Below are positions 6,717 through 11,376 of a stretch of DNA of 11,376 bases, in pieces. The stretch spans positions 1-11,376 of the forward strand of contig SKIM01000255.1 in the NCBI GenBank assembly GCA_007116445.1. Reading direction: 5' to 3'. Under the pieces are notes generated by a model that was not told where the DNA came from, made no database searches, and saw only the letters and a program-made list of their open reading frames with translations. A program made the translations under genes and the position numbers. Source of the stretch: Natronohydrobacter sp. (GTDB lineage Bacteria > Pseudomonadota > Alphaproteobacteria > Rhodobacterales > Rhodobacteraceae). Each line of letters opens with the position of its first letter. Positions within the stretch are counted from its first letter, which is position 1.

Positions 6717-6745
6717 TGCGACAACATGCCGAATTGTCGGAAAAT
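6717..6745 (+). promoter_or_regulatory. Candidate kinase promoter with an embedded inverted repeat
   Basis: TTGCGA (6717-6722) and GAAAAT (6740-6745) are 17 bases apart, each matching four of six sigma70 positions. CGACAA (6719-6724) and TTGTCG (6734-6739) form a perfect 6-base inverted repeat with a 9-base gap, covering the spacer. AACAT/ATGTT flank it further. A regulator bound here would sit on the promoter and might also affect the divergent nitroreductase. Confidence 0.3.
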
Positions 6746-6807
6746 GTTAGGGAATTTTTCAGGATACGCGCGGATAGTCGGTAAGCAACAGAGAAACGAA
6801 CCAGGCC

Positions 6808-9015
6808 ATGAGCTTTCAAAGAACTTTCAGTGATGATCTGGCACGGGAAAGACGTGCAAGACTGCGGGCAGAACGGCTTTACGAACAGGTCCGGCGCGAA
6901 TTACTGGCGGCCAATGAGCGCCTGAAAGCGCATGCATTTTCACTGTCACATCAGATCATCGCCCAGCGCGAGGAATTGAGCGCTGTGCGCAGCCTTGCCG
7001 AAGCGCTGAAAGGGCAGAATTCAAAGGTCTCCGAAGACCTGCATACGGCCCATAGCCACGTCAAGCTTGCCAATACCCGACTGCGCGAGGCGGTGGAAAG
7101 TCTGATCGACGGCTTCGCCGTGTTTGATGCCAATCAGGTACTTATTCTGGTCAATCCTGCCTATCTCAGGCTGTTCGAAGACTTTCCCGAAATGCGCCTT
7201 GGCATCCGCTACAAGCGCATGATCGAAATCTGCGCACATGAAGGTCTGGTCAAGCTTGACGATCAGTCCCCCGATGACTGGGTGTCCATGATGATGTCCC
7301 GCTGGGCGGCTGAGGTGATCGAGCCCGTCGAATTGCATTTCAACCATGGGTTTTCGGTTCGACTGATCGATCGGCGCGCAGAAAACGGGGATTTCGTGTC
7401 CCTCGCCAATGACATCACCAAGATGCTGGAATATCAGGCTGAACTGATCGACGCGCAAAAGCGCGCGGAAGCGGCCGCCGAAGCGAAATCGGCGTTCCTT
7501 GCCAATATGAGCCATGAAATTCGCACCCCGATGAACGGAATGGTCGGGATGGCGCAGTTGCTGGTGGAAACCGATCTCGATGACGAGCAACGCAACTATG
7601 CCGAAACGATCAGCAAAAGCGGCGAATCGCTGGTCACGATCATCAATGACATTCTCGATTTTTCCAACATGGACGCTGGCCGTCTGGAATTGCGCCCCGA
7701 GGTCATCGATCTGGAAAAGACGATCCATGACGTGATGATCATGCTTGCCCCCGCCGCCCGCGACAAACGGGTCGAGCTGATCCTTGATTATGACATGTTT
7801 CTGGTTGACCGCGTAAAGACCGACCGGGGACGCTTGCGCCAGGTGCTGACGAACCTGGTCGGCAATGCCATCAAGTTCACCGATACCGGCTATGTGCTGG
7901 TGCGCGCCATCGGGGTCGGCCATACCGCACATGGCCAGATGATCAACCTCACTGTGGAAGATACCGGCATCGGGATCTCGAAAACCAATCAGGATCATAT
8001 CTTCACCGAGTTCAGCCAGGTTGAGGAAATGGCCAATCGCCGCTTCGAAGGAACCGGCCTGGGCCTTGCGATCACCCGGCAGATCGTTGCAGCGATGGGC
8101 GGGCAGATCTGGGTCGAATCCGAGGAAGGGATCGGGTCGTGCTTCGGCATTTCCCTTGAGCTGCCCTCGGACGGCGAAAATGCCGGTCAGGATATGGTCA
8201 AGCTCGATCCGTCCATCAAGTCGGTGCTGATCATCAGCGACCATCTGATCAGCCGCGAAATCATCGCCCGACGGCTGCAAGCTGCGGGCGTGACCACAAC
8301 CACGGCCACGCAAATCGACGCCTCCATGCGCCAGATTGCGAAATCGCGGCCTGATCGCGTGTTGCTTGATCAGGATCTGTCTGCAGCCCCGGCTGAAACA
8401 GTGCTCAGCGGGCTTGCAGAACATGTGCCCGATACGCCCGTTGTCATGTTGTGCTCGGACCTGCTGGCCGCGCAAGCGCTGCGGCGCGCGAAGCGCATCC
8501 ATGCGGCCCTGCCCAAACCCATGCTCTGGCGCGATCTGGTCTGCGCTCTTGGCGCCTCGGCAGGTGACTGCGCCCCATGCGCGGAAGCGGGCATCCCCGC
8601 CCACCGCCCGCCTGAACCGCAACGCGAGGAGCTGCGTGTTCTCTATGCCGAAGACAATCGCACCAACCAGCTGGTTTTCTCCAAGATGCTCAAGGGCCTG
8701 AAACTCGACCTGACGCTTGCAGAAAATGGACGGCAGGCCGTCGCCCGGTTCAAGGAGCTGCAGCCGGATGTGATATTCATGGATATTTCCATGCCGGAAA
8801 TGGATGGACGTGAAGCGACGCAAGCAATCCGGGCGCTTCCGGGTGGTGCGCATGTGCCCATCATCGCCTGCACGGCGCATGCGCTACGCGATGAAATCGA
8901 CCGGATCATGGCCGTTGGGATCAATGCAGTCTTGACCAAACCGCTGAACAAGACCGAACTGATCAAGGCCCTTCAGGATCACGCCCCTTCAGGCTTTGAC
9001 CTGACGGGTCCGTGA
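6808..9015 (+). CDS. Cytoplasmic PAS hybrid histidine kinase with two C-terminal receivers
   Basis: A 735-residue sensor kinase with no signal peptide or membrane segment, so it senses inside the cell. Domains: coiled coil (about 8-95), PAS (about 94-205; SLIDGFAVFDANQVLILVNPA), a second linker helix (207-228), HisKA with phospho-acceptor His236 (MSHEIRTPMNG), and a HATPase domain with N box Asn349-Asn353, G1 box DTGIGIS (385-391) and G2 box GTGLGLAI (415-422). A first receiver (about 472-580) has Ser477-Asp478 in place of an acidic pair, with Asp521, Ser550 and Lys570 plausibly retained. A complete second receiver (about 609-722) has Glu615-Asp616, Asp659, Thr689 and Lys711. No HPt domain follows, so phosphate would need a separate HPt protein or regulator. 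The start ATG 6808 has only a weak ribosome-binding site (CCAGG). The ligand is unknown. Confidence 0.92.
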   Translation: MSFQRTFSDDLARERRARLRAERLYEQVRRELLAANERLKAHAFSLSHQIIAQREELSAVRSLAEALKGQNSKVSEDLHTAHSHVKLANTRLREAVESLIDGFAVFDANQVLILVNPAYLRLFEDFPEMRLGIRYKRMIEICAHEGLVKLDDQSPDDWVSMMMSRWAAEVIEPVELHFNHGFSVRLIDRRAENGDFVSLANDITKMLEYQAELIDAQKRAEAAAEAKSAFLANMSHEIRTPMNGMVGMAQLLVETDLDDEQRNYAETISKSGESLVTIINDILDFSNMDAGRLELRPEVIDLEKTIHDVMIMLAPAARDKRVELILDYDMFLVDRVKTDRGRLRQVLTNLVGNAIKFTDTGYVLVRAIGVGHTAHGQMINLTVEDTGIGISKTNQDHIFTEFSQVEEMANRRFEGTGLGLAITRQIVAAMGGQIWVESEEGIGSCFGISLELPSDGENAGQDMVKLDPSIKSVLIISDHLISREIIARRLQAAGVTTTTATQIDASMRQIAKSRPDRVLLDQDLSAAPAETVLSGLAEHVPDTPVVMLCSDLLAAQALRRAKRIHAALPKPMLWRDLVCALGASAGDCAPCAEAGIPAHRPPEPQREELRVLYAEDNRTNQLVFSKMLKGLKLDLTLAENGRQAVARFKELQPDVIFMDISMPEMDGREATQAIRALPGGAHVPIIACTAHALRDEIDRIMAVGINAVLTKPLNKTELIKALQDHAPSGFDLTGP

Positions 9016-9039
9016 CCCCCGCACAGAACAGTTGCAGTT

Positions 9040-9078
9040 CGTCTTCACTGCGCGTATTTCGTTAACGCAGTGGAGACG
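9040..9078 (+). terminator. Strong stem-loop downstream of the hybrid kinase
   Basis: CGTCTTCACTGCG (9040-9052) pairs with CGCAGTGGAGACG (9066-9078): 13 pairs, one a U-G wobble, around a 13-base loop. It begins 25 bases after the kinase stop and is followed only by GGGTTTGG, so it may terminate, attenuate or stabilise the transcript ahead of the nucleotidyltransferase gene. Confidence 0.5.
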
Positions 9079-9158
9079 GGTTTGGTCGATCGGTTTGATT
9101 TGAGGTTTCAGCAATACGCCAGTCAGATTTCCGCGTGTTGGATATTGAAGGCGAGTTT

Positions 9159-10436
9159 ATGATCACGAAGCAAAGCGAAGAGTCGAGCCCGGCAGTCTTG
9201 AGCCCCGAAGAGGCGCGATTACTGCTTCTTGTGTCGCGACCTGCACTGAGCAGCAGTCAGCAAGAGCTTGCAATGACCCTTCTGCCGCAAATCCGCGACT
9301 GGAACGGTTTCACAACGACGGCCTATCGCAAATTTGTGCTTCCGATGGCATTTGGCAATCTCAAGAGACTGCCGGGACATGGGCTGTCGGGCGATATTCT
9401 CGGCCATATGCGCGTTTTGTCTTTGACGCTCAGCACAATGACGCTGCACAGGCTGGCCGCTTTTGACTGGTTCCATAGCCAGTGCGTTTTGCCGAGCAAC
9501 GTCAGTTACGCCTATTTCAAGGGGCCCGCGCTGGCGTCTTGTTTCTATCCCGATCCGACGTTGCGCTTCTTCCGCGACGTGGATCTGATCGTTCGCAAAG
9601 AAGATCGTCCTGCCCTGTTGCGCCGCGCCATTTCACAAGGCTGCAATCTGTCCGGACATGTCTTGGTGGATGGCAAGGATGCAAAATCCTTATCGGCCTC
9701 AGAGCTCGAAGATTTCCTCTATCTGACGATGGTGCCCCATATCATCACCCCGCAAGGTGTGGAGATAGAAATGCACTCGGAAATGGATTCACACACATCG
9801 CTTTTCAAGACCGAGACGCTTTTGAAAAACAGTCGCGAAGTGATGATCAGGAACAGCCCGGTCAGGGTCATCCCGGATACCGACCATTTCGTGTTCATAT
9901 GCTATCATCACACGCGCCATTTATGGAGCAAGTTGAACTGGATTGCTGACCTTGATGCGTTCTGCAACAAACCCGGCTTTGACCGCGAGGGCGCGCTGCG
10001 ACTGGCACGGGAGCTGAAGATCGAAAGCACAGTGGAAGCCTCGCTGGACTTGCACGAACTGGCCTCGACCGGGCGGCATCCGTCTGATCTGGAACGACCA
10101 ACTCCGGGCGGCGATCTGCTTCAGGTCTGTCTCAGGACTCTCAATGGCGATGTGCCACTCGAATGGAAATTGCGGCGCGCGATGAACCAGCGCGCATCTG
10201 TGCTGAGTTTTGACTGGCAAAACACGCCAATCCCCAATTGGCGCCTCTTCTGGCTGCGTCTGCGGAAGATGGAAGTGAACTATGACGTCTTTCAACGTAT
10301 CCCCGGGGGGCCGCGATACAGGAATTTGCGCTTTGGCTGCGCCCTCGCGCTGCGCTTGCTGCTCGGCAGCCCGAGCGCAATCTGGCGAAGAGTGCAGCAA
10401 CGCCTGCAGATTGCCCAAAGGCCCGTCACCAAGTGA
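9159..10436 (+). CDS. Nucleotidyltransferase-fold protein, NTP_transf_5 type (function unknown)
   Basis: A 425-residue soluble protein. The central block fits the uncharacterised nucleotidyltransferase family NTP_transf_5: YFKGPALASCFYPDPTLRFF (119-138) followed by RDVDLIV (139-145). Lys121-Gly122 and the metal-binding pair Asp140/Asp142 match the polymerase-beta nucleotidyltransferase pattern. A third acidic residue is in VEIEMHSEMD (201-210, probably Glu204), and DHFVFICYHHTRHLWSKL (242-259) has a conserved-looking His-His followed by WIADLDAF. The N-terminal 100 residues and C-terminal 150 are mainly helical and unassigned. Relatives often occur near surface polysaccharide or peptide natural-product genes; none are visible here. 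ATG 9159 has GAAGG seven bases upstream; in-frame GTG 9135 and TTG 9138 lack such a site. Several 60-base blocks I counted in the first half are 43-58% G+C, against 53-68% in sampled blocks of neighbouring genes, hinting at acquisition. Confidence 0.8.
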   Translation: MITKQSEESSPAVLSPEEARLLLLVSRPALSSSQQELAMTLLPQIRDWNGFTTTAYRKFVLPMAFGNLKRLPGHGLSGDILGHMRVLSLTLSTMTLHRLAAFDWFHSQCVLPSNVSYAYFKGPALASCFYPDPTLRFFRDVDLIVRKEDRPALLRRAISQGCNLSGHVLVDGKDAKSLSASELEDFLYLTMVPHIITPQGVEIEMHSEMDSHTSLFKTETLLKNSREVMIRNSPVRVIPDTDHFVFICYHHTRHLWSKLNWIADLDAFCNKPGFDREGALRLARELKIESTVEASLDLHELASTGRHPSDLERPTPGGDLLQVCLRTLNGDVPLEWKLRRAMNQRASVLSFDWQNTPIPNWRLFWLRLRKMEVNYDVFQRIPGGPRYRNLRFGCALALRLLLGSPSAIWRRVQQRLQIAQRPVTK

Positions 10437-10667
10437 CGTGGCACAATGGACGGTAGGGCGATCACGGTGCCATCACATCCCCCAAGGCGATGACGCCGAT
10501 AATATGATTGCCTCGTCTAGGTGGGCCGAGCACTCCCGAAAGATGCAAGTCAAGACTTATCCGCGTCAGCCCAAGCTGCGGTCCGTGCTTTCGGCTGTCA
10601 GCAGGCCATCCACCACGATATCACCCATTCCCGGATTATCAGGGTAACGGACGGGCCCGACAGGCCG
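10437..10667. other. Intergenic stretch with a possible short coding remnant
   Basis: No full gene is supported. On the minus strand a short open frame (about 10642 down to 10577) ends in MGDIVVDGLLTAESTDRSLG and then a stop, directly in frame with and after the glutathione S-transferase stop. It reads more protein-like than its surroundings but is only 20 residues from its ATG. A weak TGGCAC/GTGCCA hairpin follows the nucleotidyltransferase stop. Nothing else stands out. Confidence 0.3.
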
Positions 10668-10673
10668 TTACCC
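10642..10673 (-). terminator. Perfect stem-loop spanning the glutathione S-transferase stop codon
   Basis: GGGTAACGG (10642-10650) pairs perfectly with CCGTTACCC (10665-10673); the 14-base loop contains the palindrome CGGGCCCG. The GST stop codon (10668-10670) lies inside one arm. No T-run follows on the minus strand, so this may be an RNA-stability element rather than a terminator. Confidence 0.35.
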
Positions 10674-11261
10674 CATCATCGCCAGCACCTTTGCCAGCGC
10701 CGGACGCGCGCTCATGCGCTCCAGATATTCCGTCAGCCGCGCTTCATGGATGGGGAATTTCGCCACCTTTGCCCAGATCCCACAATGCGTGAGCAGGATA
10801 TCGGGCACGGTCATCTGCTTGCCCATCACGAAAGGCCCCTCGCCCATCCGGTGCACCAGCGTTTTCTGACTGTTGGTGAATTCCCAGATCAGCGAATTCT
10901 TGATCGCGGATTGGCGCAGCGCTTCGGGCAACACGAAACTGTGCCGCGCGGCCATCCAAAGCGCCGAATCGAACTCATCGAGCAGGAATTGCGTCAGACT
11001 GTCCTGTCGCGCGCGGTCCAGCGTGCCCGCCGGATAGGTCAGCGCGCCGTGCTTGTCGGCAAGATATTGGATGATCGCGGTCGAATCAGTGATCGGGGTG
11101 CCATCTTCGATCAGCACTGGCACCTTGCCCGCAGGGTTGAAGCTGGTCACCCCTTCGGAGCGCGGCGCGGCAGGGACATGTTCATAGCTCTGCCCCAACT
11201 CCTCCAGCATCCACAAGACCCGCGTTGCTCTGGAATTGGCCCGACCGATGACTGTGTACAT
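10668..11261 (-). CDS. Glutathione S-transferase family protein
   Basis: A 197-residue soluble protein of typical bacterial GST length. The N-terminal thioredoxin-like domain (1-75) shows GRANSRATRVLWMLEELG (6-23), where Ser10 is the likely glutathione-activating residue. It also has FNPAGKVPVLIEDG (41-54) with the cis-Pro (VP, 47-48) and TDSTAIIQYLA (58-68), where Ser60 contacts the gamma-glutamyl group. The helical C-terminal domain (about 85-190) contains the motif VMGKQMTVPDILLTHCG (138-154), the usual N-capping box with its Asp. The substrate is not predictable. ATG 11261 has GGAGG four bases upstream; the longer frame to 11303 runs into the preceding gene. That gene ends only 13 bases before this start, so the two are probably co-transcribed. 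Confidence 0.92.
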   Translation of the reverse strand: MYTVIGRANSRATRVLWMLEELGQSYEHVPAAPRSEGVTSFNPAGKVPVLIEDGTPITDSTAIIQYLADKHGALTYPAGTLDRARQDSLTQFLLDEFDSALWMAARHSFVLPEALRQSAIKNSLIWEFTNSQKTLVHRMGEGPFVMGKQMTVPDILLTHCGIWAKVAKFPIHEARLTEYLERMSARPALAKVLAMMG

Positions 11262-11274
11262 GCGTCCTCCGTCT

Positions 11275-11376
11275 TCAGTTCCTGCGGCGCGCCAGCATCG
11301 CAAGCCGGATCAGCGCCCGCTCCATCACCGCCATGCTGGGCGCATTCGAAGCCGAGCGCAAGGTCAGATCCGCCGC
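11275..11376 (-). CDS. C-terminal end of an upstream gene, possibly DNA polymerase III subunit delta (HolA)
   Basis: Thirty-three codons and a stop are visible, open to the window edge. The residues start AADLTLRSASNAPSMAV and end ERALIRLAMLARRRN. A helical, Arg-rich end with a small-residue turn followed by a helix of the type ERALIRLAMLAR resembles, from memory, the C-terminal collar domain of alphaproteobacterial HolA, the clamp-loader subunit. That identity is tentative; the existence of a gene end is firmer, because the stop is placed 13 bases before the GST start with the GST Shine-Dalgarno in the gap. Confidence 0.45.
   Translation of the reverse strand, partial: AADLTLRSASNAPSMAVMERALIRLAMLARRRN

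Noticed and set aside
7021..8880. A 619-codon open frame on the minus strand opposite the hybrid kinase
   Set aside because: It is antisense to a clearly conserved kinase, its residues are rich in Asp, His and Gly with no domain pattern, and long antisense frames are expected in GC-rich genes.
9026..9040. GAAC-N7-GTTC sequence resembling a LexA box
   Set aside because: Alphaproteobacterial LexA sites are direct repeats (GTTC-N7-GTTC or its complement GAAC-N7-GAAC), this one is inverted, and it lies after a kinase stop codon, not before a repair gene.
1..11376. tRNA genes, CRISPR arrays, insertion-sequence ends, phage or toxin-antitoxin genes
   Set aside because: Looked for on both strands by eye; no cloverleaf-like block, regular repeats, transposase or paired small genes were seen.

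Overview
The window reads as ordinary chromosomal DNA of a G+C-rich alphaproteobacterium, most likely of the order Rhodobacterales. The reasons are the CcmF sequence, the methylmalonyl-CoA epimerase–DUF1467 gene pair, the cytoplasmic PAS hybrid kinase with two receivers, and GC-rich codon usage. Eleven protein-coding genes can be supported; two are cut by the window edges. I see no tRNA, rRNA, CRISPR array, insertion sequence or phage gene.

Layout. At the left edge lies most of ccmF (minus strand, C-terminus outside), a cytochrome c maturation gene. Diverging from it is a two-gene YeeE/YedE (DUF395) set in which each half of a sulfur-compound permease is a separate protein (1742-2284 and 2287-2883). 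An ABM-fold monooxygenase-like protein (3000-3323) follows. The next 350 bases hold no convincing gene but several GC-rich stem-loops. A receiver-only response regulator (3674-4375, minus) diverges from an operon of methylmalonyl-CoA epimerase and a DUF1467 membrane protein (4537-5207). Converging on this operon is an EI24/CysZ-like membrane protein (5191-5931), preceded on the same strand by a nitroreductase (6071-6652).

The largest gene is a soluble hybrid histidine kinase (6808-9015) that diverges from the nitroreductase. Downstream on the same strand, beyond a strong hairpin, is a nucleotidyltransferase-fold protein of the NTP_transf_5 type (9159-10436), visibly AT-richer than its surroundings. 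After a short non-coding stretch come a glutathione S-transferase (10668-11261, minus) and, immediately upstream of it, the last 33 codons of another gene, possibly holA.

How the genes may work together. Most are independent housekeeping or accessory functions: heme attachment to cytochromes c, sulfur import, the propionyl/methylmalonyl-CoA route, redox and detoxification enzymes. The response regulator and the hybrid kinase are both signalling proteins without an obvious DNA-binding output, lie within 2.5 kb of each other, and could belong to one phosphorelay, but the sequence does not prove this. No previously undescribed multi-gene system is evident. The items most worth a second look are the low-GC nucleotidyltransferase gene next to the kinase, an SqrR/BigR-like operator candidate before the split permease, and the non-DNA-binding response regulator.
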